From the NCBI RefSeq assembly GCF_945881795.1, contig NZ_CAMCVG010000004.1, forward strand, positions 1 to 55,210: 55,210 nt of DNA, read 5' to 3'. This stretch comes from Rhodoferax sp. OV413 (lineage in GTDB: Bacteria > Pseudomonadota > Gammaproteobacteria > Burkholderiales > Burkholderiaceae_C). Below, piece by piece: positions 19,564 through 30,056 of the stretch (the first letter of the stretch is position 1; each line of letters starts with the position of its first letter). The notes beneath the pieces were generated by a model. That model was not told where the DNA came from and did not search any database. It worked only from the letters and a program-made list of their open reading frames with translations. Made by a program: the position numbers and the translations under genes.

Positions 19564-20198
19564 GGTTTTGGCTCCGAACTCTCCACAGCAGGCGCAACGG
19601 CTGCCTGGGTCACATCCATCTTGACGACGGTCATACGATCAGCGGACCGCACACGCACTTGGTCAGCGGGCGACACATATTTGCTGTCTTTGCGCGCCCG
19701 CAGGGTGAGTGCAATCGCGGCAATCATGGCCACCAGCAGAATCGCAGCAGCCACCTCCAGCTGGACCAGGTACTTGGTGAACAAGAGCTTGCCTAGCTCT
19801 TTCGTGTTGTTAGATTCAGCAGCATTGGCTAGCGCCTGCGGGTCCTCCGCCACACGGAAACCACCCATCAGTACCGCGGCCATTTCAAGGGCAATGACCA
19901 CGCCGACGACGGCCGCCAAGGGAAAATGCTTCCAGAAACCGGCACGCAAGTTCTCGACGTTGACGTCCATCATCATCACCACAAAGAGGAACAGCACCAT
20001 CACCGCCCCCACATAAACCAACACCAGGATGATGGAGAGGAACTCTGCCTTGAGCAGCATCCAGATCATCGCGCCCTGAAAGAAGGTGAGAACAAGATAC
20101 AGGGCGGCATGGACAGGGTTACGGGCCGTGATGACGCGAAACGCTGCGAACAGCAGTACCGCCGAAATGACGTAAAACAGGCCGGTCGTTACATTCAT
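19560..20198 (-). CDS. nuoJ: NADH-quinone oxidoreductase subunit J
   Basis: Membrane subunit of 212 aa with five helices. [23 protein letters not shown] and the glycine-rich [20 protein letters not shown] correspond to TM2 and to TM3, which carries the pi-bulge. The extended C-terminal tail (about 50 residues after the last helix, ending VESSEPKP) is hydrophilic and variable. Overlaps nuoK by 4 bases and starts 25 bases after nuoI. Confidence 0.97.
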   Translation of the reverse strand: MNVTTGLFYVISAVLLFAAFRVITARNPVHAALYLVLTFFQGAMIWMLLKAEFLSIILVLVYVGAVMVLFLFVVMMMDVNVENLRAGFWKHFPLAAVVGVVIALEMAAVLMGGFRVAEDPQALANAAESNNTKELGKLLFTKYLVQLEVAAAILLVAMIAAIALTLRARKDSKYVSPADQVRVRSADRMTVVKMDVTQAAVAPAVESSEPKP

Positions 20199-20223
20199 GA
20201 TTCAAGGGCTTTCTTGCGGCAAG

Positions 20224-20745
20224 TCATCGGTATTTGGCGTCGGCCTGCTTGTTCGCCGCAATCTCGGACTCGTAGCGGTCCCCGACGGCCAGCAGCATTT
20301 CCTTGGTGAAATACAAATCACCGCGCTTTTCGCCGTGGTACTCAAGGATGTGCGTTTCCACAATCGAGTCCACCGGGCAGCTCTCTTCGCAAAAACCGCA
20401 AAAGATGCACTTGGTCAAGTCGATGTCGTACCGGGTCGTGCGGCGCGAACCGTCGTCCCGAACATCGGACTCGATCGTGATAGCCATGGCGGGGCAGACG
20501 GCTTCACACAACTTGCAGGCGATACAACGTTCTTCGCCGTTGTCATAACGACGCAGCGCATGCAAGCCACGGAAACGTGGAGACAGCGGAGTTTTTTCTT
20601 CGGGGAACTGCACAGTTACCTTGCGGCGGAACAAATAGCGGCCGGTCAAAGCAAGCCCCTTGAACAACTCCACAAGCAGGAAGCTGTACAAAAAATCCTT
20701 GATGGAAAAGGCAGAAGTCGGGCGCGCTGTAGATGATGTAGACAT
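20224..20745 (-). CDS. nuoI: NADH-quinone oxidoreductase subunit I
   Basis: Iron-sulfur subunit holding clusters N6a and N6b. Two 4Fe-4S motifs are visible: [12 protein letters not shown] and [12 protein letters not shown]. Start chosen at ATG 20745 ([18 protein letters not shown]), giving 173 aa; the open frame upstream runs back into nuoH and lacks homology. Electrons pass through these clusters from the NuoG chain to N2 in NuoB. Confidence 0.97.
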   Translation of the reverse strand: MSTSSTARPTSAFSIKDFLYSFLLVELFKGLALTGRYLFRRKVTVQFPEEKTPLSPRFRGLHALRRYDNGEERCIACKLCEAVCPAMAITIESDVRDDGSRRTTRYDIDLTKCIFCGFCEESCPVDSIVETHILEYHGEKRGDLYFTKEMLLAVGDRYESEIAANKQADAKYR

Positions 20746-20756
20746 TTCGGTGACTC

Positions 20757-21839
20757 TCACTTCCAGATGTTCAGAGGCGTTTGCATCCACAAACCGACCA
20801 CCAATAGCCAAAACAAAGTCACGGGGATAAACACCTTCCAGCCCAAACGCATGATCTGGTCGTAACGGAAGCGTGGGAAGGTAGCGCGAACCCAAATGAA
20901 GAGACTCACAATCAAGAAGGTCTTCAGCCCCAGCCAAATCCAGCCGGGAATCCAGTTGACCAAGGCGTGGTCAAAGGGCGAGAGCCAGCCGCCCAGGAAC
21001 ATAATCGCGGCCAGAATGGCGATGAGCCACATGTTGGCGTATTCAGCCAGATAGAACATGGCGTACGACATACCGGAGTACTCGACCATGTGTCCGGCAA
21101 CGATTTCGGCCTCGCCTTCCACCACGTCAAAGGGGTGTCGATTGGTTTCAGCCAAGCCGGAGATGATGTAAACCACAAACACTGGAAGCAACGGCAACCA
21201 GTTCCAGGACAGGAAATTCAAGCCCATGTCGGCAAACTGTCCGACCGCCTGGACAGCCACGATGTCAGTGAGATTCATGCTCGAGGACACCATGAGCACA
21301 ATCACCAAACAGAAGCCCATGGCGATTTCGTAACTCACCATTTGGGCGGAGGCGCGCAAGGCACCCAAAAAGGCATATTTGGAGTTGGAAGCCCAGCCCG
21401 CAATCACCACACCGTAGACCTCCATGGAGGTGATTGCCATCACGAACAACAGGCCGGCATTGATGTTGGCCAAGGCCACGTCGGGGCCGAAAGGCACAAC
21501 CGCCCAGGCGGCCAAGGCCGGCATGATGGTCAAAATCGGACCAACAAAAAACAAACCTTTGTTCGCCGCAGTGGGGACCAAAATTTCCTTGGTCAGCAGC
21601 TTCAAGGCATCTGCAATCGGCTGCAACATGCCCCATGGACCCACACGATTCGGACCCAGGCGCACCTGCATCCAGCCGAGCAATTTACGTTCCCAGAGGG
21701 TCAAATAAGCCACAGCCGCCATCAGGGGCAAAACCACTGCCATGATCTTCAGGAGTGTCCAGATCACCGGCCAGAAAAGGGACGCCCAAACTGGCGCTGA
21801 AAACAGACCGAGGCCATTGTTGTAGATAGCGTCGATCAT
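20757..21839 (-). CDS. nuoH: NADH-quinone oxidoreductase subunit H
   Basis: Eight-helix membrane subunit (360 aa) that forms the quinone-binding cavity with NuoB and Nuo[23 protein letters not shown] is the conserved cytoplasmic loop, and [20 protein letters not shown] the acidic quinone-cavity segment. The ATG overlaps the nuoG stop. Confidence 0.98.
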   Translation of the reverse strand: MIDAIYNNGLGLFSAPVWASLFWPVIWTLLKIMAVVLPLMAAVAYLTLWERKLLGWMQVRLGPNRVGPWGMLQPIADALKLLTKEILVPTAANKGLFFVGPILTIMPALAAWAVVPFGPDVALANINAGLLFVMAITSMEVYGVVIAGWASNSKYAFLGALRASAQMVSYEIAMGFCLVIVLMVSSSMNLTDIVAVQAVGQFADMGLNFLSWNWLPLLPVFVVYIISGLAETNRHPFDVVEGEAEIVAGHMVEYSGMSYAMFYLAEYANMWLIAILAAIMFLGGWLSPFDHALVNWIPGWIWLGLKTFLIVSLFIWVRATFPRFRYDQIMRLGWKVFIPVTLFWLLVVGLWMQTPLNIWK

Positions 21840-23959
21840 GCGGCCACCTCATGAGCGGCTCTGGCATCCGCCGTTAACTGCAAGGACGTCGACCGGCGCA
21901 CCAAACTATCAAGTTGGTAAATGCTGGCCACCGCCGGACGCACTGTCGCGGGCGACAAGTCAATCAGTGCGCCGGTGTTGCTTCCCAGCCGGTCAGAGGC
22001 AACTTCCGTTGAACTGATGCCCAAGCTATACAGACTCGCCAGCACTTCCTGGCTCGAATCAAAAGCCATGCTCGGAATGCCGAGCAAATTAGCTAACACC
22101 CGCAACACCTTCCACGCCGGGCGGGTCTCGCCCAGAGGCCTCACGACCGCATGGAAACTCTGCACACGCCCTTCTGCGTTGGCAAATGAGCCGGATGTTT
22201 CGGTGAAGGGCGCAATTGGCAACAGAACATCACTGAAGGCCATATTGGCTTTGAACGGGCTGAGGGTGACCACCATTTCGGCCGCCATCAAGCCTTGCTT
22301 GGCGTGAGCGCCAACCGCCGAATCAAATTCCGGCTCGACGTTCAGCAGCACAGCGGCCTTCAAGGAACCGGACAACATTTGGCCGGCGTGAAACCCGCCA
22401 TCCGTTGGCAATGCGCCAACCGCGTGGGCGCCCACCGTGTTGGCAGCCTCGGTCAGGTATCCGACGGATGCGCCGGTTTGTCCCGCAATCCAAGCCGCCA
22501 AGGTGGCGATGCTGGAAGCTTTGGCGTGGTGGGCTGCGGCACTCCCCAGCAACACGGCCTTTCGCTCTGCGGTCATGAGCGACTGCGCTACCACCTTGGC
22601 TGCATCGGTCGCCGTCCCGGCGGCGGGTGCTTGTACTCCAGTCAACTCTGAAACGGCGGCAGCGATATCGGCCATCGCTTGCACCCACACTGCAGATTCC
22701 ACCAACTGAATGCTGGCCACTGGCAAGGCCCAGTCCTGGACGACATCCACCAGAGCATGAACTTTCGCGCCCGCCTTGGTGGCCTGCCGGATGCGTTGCG
22801 CAAACAGTGGGTGATCTTTACGAAGGTTGGAACCGACAACCAACACACGTTGCAAGGAACTCAGCGATGCAATAGTGGTACCGAGGTAGGGAACATTGAC
22901 GGAAGAAGCGAACTCCGCATGGCGCAGACGGAAATCGATGCTTCCTGAACCCAATCCATCCATCAGGCCCTTGGCAAGATGCAGTTCTTCAAGTGTGCTG
23001 TGGGGGCTGACCAACGCACCGATGGAATTGGCACCGTGGTTGGCTTTGATTTGTTTCAGGCCGTTGGCAACGTACTCTAGCGCGGTTTGCCAATCGACTG
23101 TTTTCCATTCGCCGCCTTGTTTGAGCATAGGCGAGGTCAAGCGCTCGTTGCTGTTCAGGGACTCGTAGGAGAAACGGTCGCGGTCTGCGATCCAGCACTC
23201 GTTGACGTCTTCGTTTTCAAGAGGGACGACCCGCTGAACTTGGTTGTTCTTGACCTGGACAATCAGATTCGTTCCAGTGGAATCATGGGGACTGACCGAC
23301 TTGCGACGCGATAGTTCCCAAGTGCGGGCACTGTACCGGAATGGCTTGCTGGTCAACGCGCCGACGGGACAGATGTCGATCATGTTGCCGGACAGTTCCG
23401 AGTCCACGCTCTGACCGATGAAGGTCTCGATTTCCGCATGCTCACCGCGATGCGACATACCGAGTTCCATCACGCCTGCAACCTCTTGACCGAAGCGCAC
23501 GCAACGGGTGCAGTGGATGCAACGGCTCATTTCTTCCATGGAAATGAGGGGGCCCACATCTTTGTGGAAAACGACCCGCTTCTCTTCGTCATAGCGGGAT
23601 GCAGATCCGCCATAGCCAACCGCCAGGTCCTGCAACTGGCACTCGCCGCCCTGGTCGCAGATCGGGCAATCCAAGGGGTGATTGATCAACAGGAACTCCA
23701 TCACCGACTTTTGAGCCTTGATCGCCTTGTCGCTCTTGGTGCGAACGATCATTCCGTTGGTCACGGGGGTCGCGCAAGCCGGCATGGGCTTGGGCATTTT
23801 CTCAACATCCACCAAGCACATACGGCAGTTGGCGGCGATGCTCAGCTTCTTGTGGTAGCAGAAATGAGGAATGTAGGTGCCGGCCTTGTCTGCCGCGTGC
23901 ATCACCATGCTGCCTTCGGCGATCTCTACTTTTTTGCCGTCGAGTTCGATTTCAATCAT
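21836..23959 (-). CDS. nuoG: NADH-quinone oxidoreductase subunit G
   Basis: Largest peripheral-arm subunit (707 aa), carrying N1b, N4 and N5. The N-terminal 2Fe-2S ferredoxin domain has [20 protein letters not shown] followed by CATPV. The His-ligated cluster N5 segment reads [19 protein letters not shown], and N4 is in [10 protein letters not shown] plus [12 protein letters not shown]. The remainder is a molybdopterin-oxidoreductase-like domain without the metal site. Length fits the betaproteobacterial/mitochondrial form, shorter than the E. coli protein; the extra N7-binding cysteines of the E. coli type are not apparent. Confidence 0.97.
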   Translation of the reverse strand: MIEIELDGKKVEIAEGSMVMHAADKAGTYIPHFCYHKKLSIAANCRMCLVDVEKMPKPMPACATPVTNGMIVRTKSDKAIKAQKSVMEFLLINHPLDCPICDQGGECQLQDLAVGYGGSASRYDEEKRVVFHKDVGPLISMEEMSRCIHCTRCVRFGQEVAGVMELGMSHRGEHAEIETFIGQSVDSELSGNMIDICPVGALTSKPFRYSARTWELSRRKSVSPHDSTGTNLIVQVKNNQVQRVVPLENEDVNECWIADRDRFSYESLNSNERLTSPMLKQGGEWKTVDWQTALEYVANGLKQIKANHGANSIGALVSPHSTLEELHLAKGLMDGLGSGSIDFRLRHAEFASSVNVPYLGTTIASLSSLQRVLVVGSNLRKDHPLFAQRIRQATKAGAKVHALVDVVQDWALPVASIQLVESAVWVQAMADIAAAVSELTGVQAPAAGTATDAAKVVAQSLMTAERKAVLLGSAAAHHAKASSIATLAAWIAGQTGASVGYLTEAANTVGAHAVGALPTDGGFHAGQMLSGSLKAAVLLNVEPEFDSAVGAHAKQGLMAAEMVVTLSPFKANMAFSDVLLPIAPFTETSGSFANAEGRVQSFHAVVRPLGETRPAWKVLRVLANLLGIPSMAFDSSQEVLASLYSLGISSTEVASDRLGSNTGALIDLSPATVRPAVASIYQLDSLVRRSTSLQLTADARAAHEVAA

Positions 23960-23972
23960 CTTGTGGACTCGC

Positions 23973-25325
23973 TCAAACGTAAGCTGGGACCGTGCAGGTC
24001 TTGTGCGTTACGTGGTGTTCAAATTCGTGACGGAAATGCTTGATCATGGCCCGCACCGGCATGGCAGCAGCATCGCCCAGCGCGCAAATGGTGCGGCCTT
24101 GGATGTTCTCGGCGACGTTGTCCAATAAGTCCATATCGCTAGGGCGACCTTGTCCGCCCTCAACGCGATCGACCATGCGGGACAACCAACCTGTGCCTTC
24201 GCGGCACGGCGTGCACTGACCGCAAGACTCGTGCATGTAGAAATAACTCAGACGTTGAAGTGCCTTCACCATGCAGCGAGTCTCGTCCAACACAATGACA
24301 GCTCCCGAACCCAGCATAGAACCGGCTTTAGCGATGGAGTCATAGTCCATAGTGCAGTCCATGATGATGGACGTAGGCAATACGGGCGACGACGAACCGC
24401 CGGGGATGACCGCCTTCAATGCGCGGCCACCGCGCACTCCGCCAGCCAACTCCAGCAGCTTGGCAAAGGGCGTTCCCATAGGAATTTCATAGTTGCCGGG
24501 GCGCTCTACGTCACCACTGACCGAAAAAATCTTGGTTCCGCCATTGTTCGGCTTGCCACACTCCAGATACGCTTGTCCGCCGTTGCGGATGATCCAAGGA
24601 ACCGCAGCAAATGTCTCGGTGTTGTTGATAGTGGTCGGCTTGCCGTAGAGGCCGAAACTCGCAGGGAAAGGCGGCTTAAAACGGGGCTGACCTTTTTTGC
24701 CCTCAAGCGATTCCAGCAAAGCCGTTTCCTCGCCGCAGATGTAGGCGCCGAATCCATGTGCTGCGTGCAGCTGGAAACTGAAGTTGCTGCCCAGAATATT
24801 GTTGCCCAACAAACCTCCCGCCCGGGCCTCTTCCAAAGCCGCCTCAAATCGCTCGTATGCCGAGAAGATTTCACCGTGGATGTAGTTGTAGCCTACGGTG
24901 ATACCCATGGCATAAGCCGCTATGGCCATGCCTTCAATCACGATGTGAGGATTGAATTCCAGAATGTCGCGATCTTTGCAGGTTCCGGGTTCACCTTCGT
25001 CAGAGTTGCAAACGAGATACTTTTGTCCAGGAAACTGGCGGGGCATGAAGCTCCACTTCAGACCCGTGGGGAAACCCGCGCCACCACGACCACGCAAGCC
25101 GGATTCCTTCACGGTCGCAATCACTTGGTCCTGGGTGAGACCTTCGCCTCCATCTTTGCCCAGGATCTTGCGAAGGGCTTCGTAACCACCGCGAGCCACG
25201 TAATCTTGCAGGCCCCAGTTAGCACCAGTCAAACCCGCGTAAATCTGAGGAGTGATATGGCGGTCGTGAAAGCAGGATTCAGTACCGCTGGCAAGAAACT
25301 TCGACAGAACATTCTCCGCACTCAT
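23973..25325 (-). CDS. nuoF: NADH-quinone oxidoreductase subunit F
   Basis: NADH- and FMN-binding subunit, 450 aa. [18 protein letters not shown] is the nucleotide/FMN loop, [17 protein letters not shown] the FMN-contacting strand, and [14 protein letters not shown] with a later Cys holds cluster N3. The protein takes hydride from NADH and feeds single electrons to the cluster chain. Its ATG overlaps the nuoE stop by 4 bases. Confidence 0.98.
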   Translation of the reverse strand: MSAENVLSKFLASGTESCFHDRHITPQIYAGLTGANWGLQDYVARGGYEALRKILGKDGGEGLTQDQVIATVKESGLRGRGGAGFPTGLKWSFMPRQFPGQKYLVCNSDEGEPGTCKDRDILEFNPHIVIEGMAIAAYAMGITVGYNYIHGEIFSAYERFEAALEEARAGGLLGNNILGSNFSFQLHAAHGFGAYICGEETALLESLEGKKGQPRFKPPFPASFGLYGKPTTINNTETFAAVPWIIRNGGQAYLECGKPNNGGTKIFSVSGDVERPGNYEIPMGTPFAKLLELAGGVRGGRALKAVIPGGSSSPVLPTSIIMDCTMDYDSIAKAGSMLGSGAVIVLDETRCMVKALQRLSYFYMHESCGQCTPCREGTGWLSRMVDRVEGGQGRPSDMDLLDNVAENIQGRTICALGDAAAMPVRAMIKHFRHEFEHHVTHKTCTVPAYV

Positions 25326-25813
25326 GCTTGGCCTCCCGATGCGCGCAACTCATCCACCAATTGGTCGAGTCGGTCGTTCGACATAAAACTACACATGGAG
25401 CGGTCATTCACCAACATGACTGGCGCATCAGCGCATGCGCCTAAGCATTCGCTCTGCTGCAGGGTGAACATTCCGTCCGCGGTAGTCTCCCCCATGTTCA
25501 CGCCCAACTTGCGCTCTAAGTGGTGCAGTGCCTTTTGACCGTCGCGCAGCTGGCAGGGCAGATTGGTACACACGTTCAACTTGAACTTTCCAACAGGACG
25601 CTGGTTGTACATGTTGTAAAAAGTGGTTACCTCGCGAACCGCCATCGGCGCCATACCGAGGTGATCCGCAATGACTTTTTCGCTCTCGGAACTCACGAAG
25701 CCCAACTCTTGCTGGACGATGGCCAAACAGGCCATCACGGCGGATTGCTTCTGATCAGAGGGGTACTTGGCGACTTCGCGGTCGAAACGCAATTTGGTTG
25801 CAGCGGAGATCAT
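25322..25813 (-). CDS. nuoE: NADH-quinone oxidoreductase subunit E
   Basis: Thioredoxin-fold 24 kDa subunit (163 aa) with the 2Fe-2S cluster N1a. The ligands are in CTNLPC and, 35 residues later, ECLGAC, the normal four-cysteine pattern. The helical N-terminal part ([21 protein letters not shown]) is typical. Overlaps both nuoD and nuoF by 4 bases. Confidence 0.97.
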   Translation of the reverse strand: MISAATKLRFDREVAKYPSDQKQSAVMACLAIVQQELGFVSSESEKVIADHLGMAPMAVREVTTFYNMYNQRPVGKFKLNVCTNLPCQLRDGQKALHHLERKLGVNMGETTADGMFTLQQSECLGACADAPVMLVNDRSMCSFMSNDRLDQLVDELRASGGQA

Positions 25814-27063
25814 CGATCAATCTCTCCAAAAACGATGTCCATGGTTCCAATGATGGAAACGGCGTCGGCAATCATGTGGCCCTTGGCCATTTCATTTAGG
25901 CTGGCGAGGTGAACAAATCCCGGAGGACGAATCTTCAAACGGTATGGCTTGTTCGCCCCGTCACTCACGATATAAATGCCGAACTCGCCTTTGGGATGCT
26001 CCACCGCAGCGTAGGTTTGTCCCTCGGGTACGCGGAAGCCTTCGGTGAAGAGCTTGAAGTGGTGAATCAACTCCTCCATGCTGGTCTTCATCGACTCGCG
26101 CGACGGGGGTGCCACCTTGTGGTTGTCGGTAATGACGGGACCGGGGTTGGCCTTGAGCCAGGCAACGCATTGCTGAATGATGCGGTTGGACTGCTTCATT
26201 TCTTCCATGCGGACGAGGTAGCGGTCGTACACATCCCCGGTCTTGCCCACAGGAATATCAAATTCGACCTTGTCGTAGGCGTCGTAGGGCTGCTTCTTGC
26301 GCAAGTCCCAGGCGATTCCGGAGCCCCGCAACATGGGGCCGGTGAATCCCATATTGAGTGCACGTTCGGGAGAGACGATACCGATATTGACCGTACGTTG
26401 CTTCCAAATGCGGTTTTCGGTCAGGAGGGTGTGGTACTCCTCCAAGCAATTGGGGAATCGCTGGGTGAAATCCTCGATGAAATCGAGCAAAGAACCCTTG
26501 CGGTTGCGATTCAACTCTTCCACGCCCTTCGCGTTGCGAACCTTACTGGCCTTGAACTGCGGCATCGCGTCCGGCAAGTCGCGGTATACGCCGCCCGGGC
26601 GGAAATAGGCCGCATGCATACGCGCGCCACTGGCGGCTTCATACATATCGAACAGATCTTCACGCTCGCGGAATGTGTAAATCAGGATTGTGGAGCTGCC
26701 ACAGTCGTTACCGTGGGACCCCAACCACATCAGATGGTTCAGGAGACGCGTAATTTCTGCGTACATCACACGGATGTATTGGGCACGGATGGGCACCTCA
26801 ATACCCATGAGCTTTTCAATGGCCAGACAATATGCGTGTTCGTTACACATCATGGACACATAGTCCAAGCGATCCATATACGGCAAAGACTGGATGTAGG
26901 TCTTGCTTTCAGCCAGCTTTTCGGTCGCGCGATGCAGCAGGCCGATGTGCGGATCGGCACGCTGGATGACCTCTCCATCGAGCTCCAGCACCAAGCGCAA
27001 AACACCGTGGGCCGCAGGATGCTGCGGGCCGAAGTTCAATGTGTAGTTCTTAATTTCAGCCAT
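25810..27063 (-). CDS. nuoD: NADH-quinone oxidoreductase subunit D
   Basis: 49 kDa subunit, evolved from a NiFe hydrogenase large subunit, lining the quinone pocket; 417 aa. The start at ATG 27063 gives [20 protein letters not shown], whose HPAAHG loop contacts the quinone headgroup; the frame open upstream of it lies inside nuoC. Kept as a gene separate from nuoC, unlike the fused nuoCD of E. coli. Confidence 0.98.
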   Translation of the reverse strand: MAEIKNYTLNFGPQHPAAHGVLRLVLELDGEVIQRADPHIGLLHRATEKLAESKTYIQSLPYMDRLDYVSMMCNEHAYCLAIEKLMGIEVPIRAQYIRVMYAEITRLLNHLMWLGSHGNDCGSSTILIYTFREREDLFDMYEAASGARMHAAYFRPGGVYRDLPDAMPQFKASKVRNAKGVEELNRNRKGSLLDFIEDFTQRFPNCLEEYHTLLTENRIWKQRTVNIGIVSPERALNMGFTGPMLRGSGIAWDLRKKQPYDAYDKVEFDIPVGKTGDVYDRYLVRMEEMKQSNRIIQQCVAWLKANPGPVITDNHKVAPPSRESMKTSMEELIHHFKLFTEGFRVPEGQTYAAVEHPKGEFGIYIVSDGANKPYRLKIRPPGFVHLASLNEMAKGHMIADAVSIIGTMDIVFGEIDR

Positions 27064-27073
27064 GCGTTCACTG

Positions 27074-27682
27074 CTATTGCAGCCCCCCGTATTTGTCTTC
27101 ACGGATGATGCGGGGAGTAATTTCACGCGCTTCAATCGTGACGGGCTGGTACACCACGCGCGCCTGCTCGGCGTCGTAGCGCATCTCCACGTGTCCGCTG
27201 AGTGGGAAGTCTTTACGGAACGGGTGACCAATAAAACCGTAATCCGTAAGGATGCGGCGCAGGTCATCGTGTCCCTCAAAAATCACTCCAAACAAATCGA
27301 ACGCTTCACGCTCAAACCAGTTCGCGGAACTCCAAACATCGTTGACCGATGCTATGACCGGCATATCGTCGCTGGTCGCAAAAGCCTTCAAGCGCAGACG
27401 CTGATTCAAGCTCACTGAAAGCAGATGGCAGACCACTGCATAGCGGGGGCCGTCGTACGCGCCGTCTGCGTATTCCGAATAATCGACACCGCAGAGGTCA
27501 ATGAGTTGCTCGAACTGGCAACCCGCCGCGTCACGCAGAATTTGTGCTGCGTCATGGTAATCGTGGGCAGCCACCTGAACGGTGACCTCACCCAGCGCAA
27601 CCAATACGTGCTTAGCCTTGCTGCCTAAAGCAGCCTCGACAGCGGCCTTCGTGACTTCGGGGTGTACTGCAAATGTAGTCAT
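27074..27682 (-). CDS. nuoC: NADH-quinone oxidoreductase subunit C
   Basis: 30 kDa peripheral-arm subunit (202 aa). [31 protein letters not shown], in pieces, is the family signature with conserved acidic and aromatic residues, followed by HPFRKDFPL. Start at ATG 27682 ([10 protein letters not shown]); the longer open frame overlaps nuoB and is not family-like. It packs NuoD against the rest of the arm. Confidence 0.97.
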   Translation of the reverse strand: MTTFAVHPEVTKAAVEAALGSKAKHVLVALGEVTVQVAAHDYHDAAQILRDAAGCQFEQLIDLCGVDYSEYADGAYDGPRYAVVCHLLSVSLNQRLRLKAFATSDDMPVIASVNDVWSSANWFEREAFDLFGVIFEGHDDLRRILTDYGFIGHPFRKDFPLSGHVEMRYDAEQARVVYQPVTIEAREITPRIIREDKYGGLQ

Positions 27683-27690
27683 AAATGCTC

Positions 27691-28170
27691 TCAGGCCCGG
27701 GCAATGGTCTGGGTGCGGCGAATCTTCTGCTGCAGCTGCAAAATGCCGTACACCAAAGCCTCCGCAGTTGGAGGGCAACCCGGGACATACACATCGACCG
27801 GGACAATGCGATCGCAGCCGCGCACAACCGAATAGCTGTAGTGGTAATAACCACCGCCGTTGGCGCAGGACCCCATGCTGATCACCCAACGAGGCTCTGA
27901 CATCTGGTCGTAGACCTTACGCAGAGCGGGCGCCATCTTGTTACACAGCGTGCCCGCAACAATCATCAGGTCCGACTGACGTGGGCTAGCGCGAAAGACT
28001 TCGGAGCCGAAGCGGCTAATGTCATACCGTGCAGCCGCAGCGTGCATCATTTCTACAGCGCAACAGGCCAGACCGAAAGTCATAGGCCAAATCGAACCGG
28101 TTTTGGCCCAGTTCACCACCGAGTCGTAACTCGTAGTGACAAAGCCCTCTTTCAAAACGCCTTCAATCAT
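27691..28170 (-). CDS. nuoB: NADH-quinone oxidoreductase subunit B
   Basis: PSST subunit (159 aa) that carries the terminal cluster N2 and donates electrons to quinone. The tandem cysteines appear in [12 protein letters not shown]; the other two ligands are in [15 protein letters not shown] and [11 protein letters not shown]. Spacing is 8 bases to nuoC and 4 bases to nuoA. Confidence 0.98.
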   Translation of the reverse strand: MIEGVLKEGFVTTSYDSVVNWAKTGSIWPMTFGLACCAVEMMHAAAARYDISRFGSEVFRASPRQSDLMIVAGTLCNKMAPALRKVYDQMSEPRWVISMGSCANGGGYYHYSYSVVRGCDRIVPVDVYVPGCPPTAEALVYGILQLQQKIRRTQTIARA

Positions 28171-28174
28171 TGCG

Positions 28175-28534
28175 TTACTCCCAGTCCAGAGCGCCTTTTT
28201 TCCACATATAAATGAAGCCGATGGTCAAAACAACCACGAACTCGACTCCAACCAAAAAACCGAACAGCCCCATCTCCTTCAGAGCCACAGCCCAGGGAAA
28301 AAGGAATGCGGTTTCGAGGTCAAACAAAATGAACAGGATGGCGACGAGGTAGTACCGCACATCAAATTTCATGCGGGCGTCTTCAAAGGCTTCAAAGCCA
28401 CACTCGTAAGGGGAATTTTTGGCGGCGTCAGGCTTGTTAGGTCCGAGGATGTAGCCCAGTACCTGGGGAACCACACCGACGGCAACACCGACCAAGATGA
28501 ACAAGAGGACGGGGAGATATTGATCGAGGTTCAT
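28175..28534 (-). CDS. nuoA: NADH-quinone oxidoreductase subunit A
   Basis: Three-helix membrane subunit (119 aa), first of the 14 nuo genes. The loop [28 protein letters not shown], in pieces, contains the conserved Cys and acidic residues that sit by the quinone channel. It lies 64 bases after the tRNA-Leu gene on the same strand, separated by a strong hairpin. Confidence 0.97.
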   Translation of the reverse strand: MNLDQYLPVLLFILVGVAVGVVPQVLGYILGPNKPDAAKNSPYECGFEAFEDARMKFDVRYYLVAILFILFDLETAFLFPWAVALKEMGLFGFLVGVEFVVVLTIGFIYMWKKGALDWE

Positions 28535-28560
28535 CTTTAGATTCTGATCACCGTGAATGA

Positions 28561-28588
28561 CAGACGCAGGACTCGACTCCTGCGTCTG
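28561..28588. other. Perfect 11-base-pair hairpin between tRNA-Leu and nuoA
   Basis: CAGACGCAGGA-CTCGAC-TCCTGCGTCTG is a perfect 11-base stem. On the plus strand it is followed by TTAATTTTT, so it looks like a plus-strand terminator; on the minus strand, where the surrounding genes are read, the hairpin follows the AAAAATTAA tract and no T-run follows. It may be a processing or stability structure for the nuoA leader, or a partial terminator/antiterminator after the tRNA. Confidence 0.65.
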
Positions 28589-28598
28589 TTAATTTTTC

Positions 28599-28683
28599 TG
28601 GTGCCGTCGGCGAGACTCGAACTCGCACAGCTTTCGCCACTACCCCCTCAAGATAGCGTGTCTACCAATTTCACCACGACGGC
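28599..28683 (-). tRNA. tRNA-Leu, anticodon GAG
   Basis: Read on the minus strand it begins GCCGUCG and ends CGACGGC-A-CCA, a seven-pair acceptor stem with encoded CCA. The anticodon arm is CUAUC-UUGAGGG-GGUAG, loop UUGAGGG with GAG in the middle, reading CUC and CUU. A long variable arm (GUGGCGAAAGCUGU region) and the TGGTAGAC D-loop identify a class II leucine tRNA; the T arm has GUUCGAGUC. It lies between secG and nuoA, as in many Burkholderiales. Confidence 0.96.
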
Positions 28684-28801
28684 GGCGCTCTGACGATGCG
28701 TTTGCTTGAGGCGCCTTACGGCAGTTGCTCCCGCATCAGACTAAGAGTTTACCCTGAATTTCCCCTGCTCTCGGCGGGGGAAAGGGTTTTAAAAAAGCGG
28801 T

Positions 28802-29158
28802 TTATTTGGCAGGAATTTGTGCCGCGCCAGAAGCTGGCGCCGCAGGTGGCGCATCCACTGCCGGAGCCACTGGCGCTACCACGGATGCACCCTCCAATAC
28901 CGATCCGGAGCTGGAGGGGCGAAGGTTGCCAAAGTAGGCTAATGCAAGAGTGCAGACAAAGAATACTGTTGCCAAAACTGCTGTGGTGCGCGACAGAAAA
29001 TTCGCACTGCCGCTGGCGCCAAAAAGACTGCCAGAGCCACTACTACCAAAGGCTGCGCCCATGTCGGCGCCTTTGCCGTGCTGCACCAGAATCAAGCCGA
29101 TCATGGCGAGCGCCGCCAGCATCTGCACTGTCAAAATGATTGTGATAACGATACTCAT
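28802..29158 (-). CDS. secG: Protein-export membrane protein SecG
   Basis: Small subunit of the SecYEG translocon. The start at ATG 29158 (MSIVITIILTVQMLAALAMI) follows GAGGAGAAATTG; the open frame upstream adds no homology. Two membrane helices (residues about 3-22 and 52-72) flank the conserved cytosolic stretch VQHGKGADMGAAFGSG-type (here GADMGAAFGSSGSGSLFG). The C-terminal 40 residues are Ala/Pro-rich and variable. Length 118 aa. The tpiA stop is 23 bases upstream. Confidence 0.96.
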   Translation of the reverse strand: MSIVITIILTVQMLAALAMIGLILVQHGKGADMGAAFGSSGSGSLFGASGSANFLSRTTAVLATVFFVCTLALAYFGNLRPSSSGSVLEGASVVAPVAPAVDAPPAAPASGAAQIPAK

Positions 29159-29181
29159 CAATTTCTCCTCTTCAATATCAA

Positions 29182-29931
29182 TCAAGCAGCAGATGCTGCA
29201 GCAATGATGGCCAGAAAATCGACTGCCTTCAAAGAGGCGCCTCCAATCAGTCCACCGTCAATATCCTTCTCCGCCAGCAATTGCGCCGCATTGGCCGCAT
29301 TCATGCTCCCGCCGTACAGGATGTGAATGCGCTCCGCTTGGGGCGTTGCAGACTGCAGCTGCGCACGCAGCACAGCATGAACTTCTTGCGCTTGCTCGGG
29401 GCTTGCCGTTTTCCCCGTGCCGATCGCCCAAACAGGCTCGTAGGCCACCACGATTTCGCTTATGCAATGCCCGTTAAGGTGTATCACCGCAGCCAGCTGG
29501 CGCCTGACCACCTCTTCGGTGCGGCCGGCTTCCCGCTCAGCCAAGGTTTCACCCACACACACCACGGGCGTCACACCAGCCGCCAAGGCCTTTTGGGCCT
29601 TGATCGCCACCAATGCATCGGTTTCACCGTGGTACTGGCGGCGCTCCGAATGACCGACGATGGCGTAACGCGCACCGAGATCGCGCAGCATGGAAGCAGA
29701 AACTTCACCCGTGTAGGCGCCGGCGTCATGCGCCGACACATCTTGCGCACCGACGGCAATCGCTGTTCCCTGCGTGAGGCCTGCCACTTGCTGCACATAG
29801 ATCGCGGGGGCGCAGACTGCAACGATGCAAGGATCAGCCGGCAAACCGGCGAGCACTTGCTCGAGCAGGCTCGCGTTCGCTGCCAGGCTGCCGTTCATCT
29901 TCCAGTTTCCGGCAATCAACTTCTTCTTCAT
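29182..29931 (-). CDS. tpiA: Triosephosphate isomerase
   Basis: Interconverts glyceraldehyde 3-phosphate and dihydroxyacetone phosphate in glycolysis and gluconeogenesis. Family marks: AGNWKMNGS at the N-terminus (Asn, Lys of the active site), [11 protein letters not shown] with the electrophilic His, [18 protein letters not shown] with catalytic Glu and the mobile loop 6, and [10 protein letters not shown] for phosphate binding. Start ATG 29931 ([10 protein letters not shown]), 249 aa. Followed by secG in the conserved tpiA-secG pair. Confidence 0.98.
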   Translation of the reverse strand: MKKKLIAGNWKMNGSLAANASLLEQVLAGLPADPCIVAVCAPAIYVQQVAGLTQGTAIAVGAQDVSAHDAGAYTGEVSASMLRDLGARYAIVGHSERRQYHGETDALVAIKAQKALAAGVTPVVCVGETLAEREAGRTEEVVRRQLAAVIHLNGHCISEIVVAYEPVWAIGTGKTASPEQAQEVHAVLRAQLQSATPQAERIHILYGGSMNAANAAQLLAEKDIDGGLIGGASLKAVDFLAIIAAASAA

Positions 29932-30007
29932 GATCAATCCCACAACTCAATGGCGTCGACCGATGCGCGGGCGATAGTTCTATTCAATTTTGGCATTGAA
30001 TTGACCG

Positions 30008-30051
30008 GTAGCGCCCGCCACATATGCGCGAGCAGCTACCAAATCAATAGC
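30008..30051. repeat. Palindromic two-hairpin element between pnp and tpiA
   Basis: GTAGCGCCC, an 8-base loop, TGCGC, then GAG-CAGCTAC-CAAATCA-ATAGC. Two small hairpin arms are visible: GCGC..GCGC and GCTAC/T..ATAGC. It lies 5 bases beyond the pnp stop, so it could act in the pnp transcript end. Just to the left, ATTCAA-TTTTGGCA-TTGAAT (near 29981-30002) adds another inverted repeat. It is the clearest copy of the element found in frame in several genes here. Confidence 0.65.
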
Positions 30052-30056
30052 AAACC

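Noticed and set aside
29182-29943. Upstream start for tpiA at 29943
   Set aside because: [10 protein letters not shown] at 29931 is the family N-terminus; the four earlier codons add nothing.
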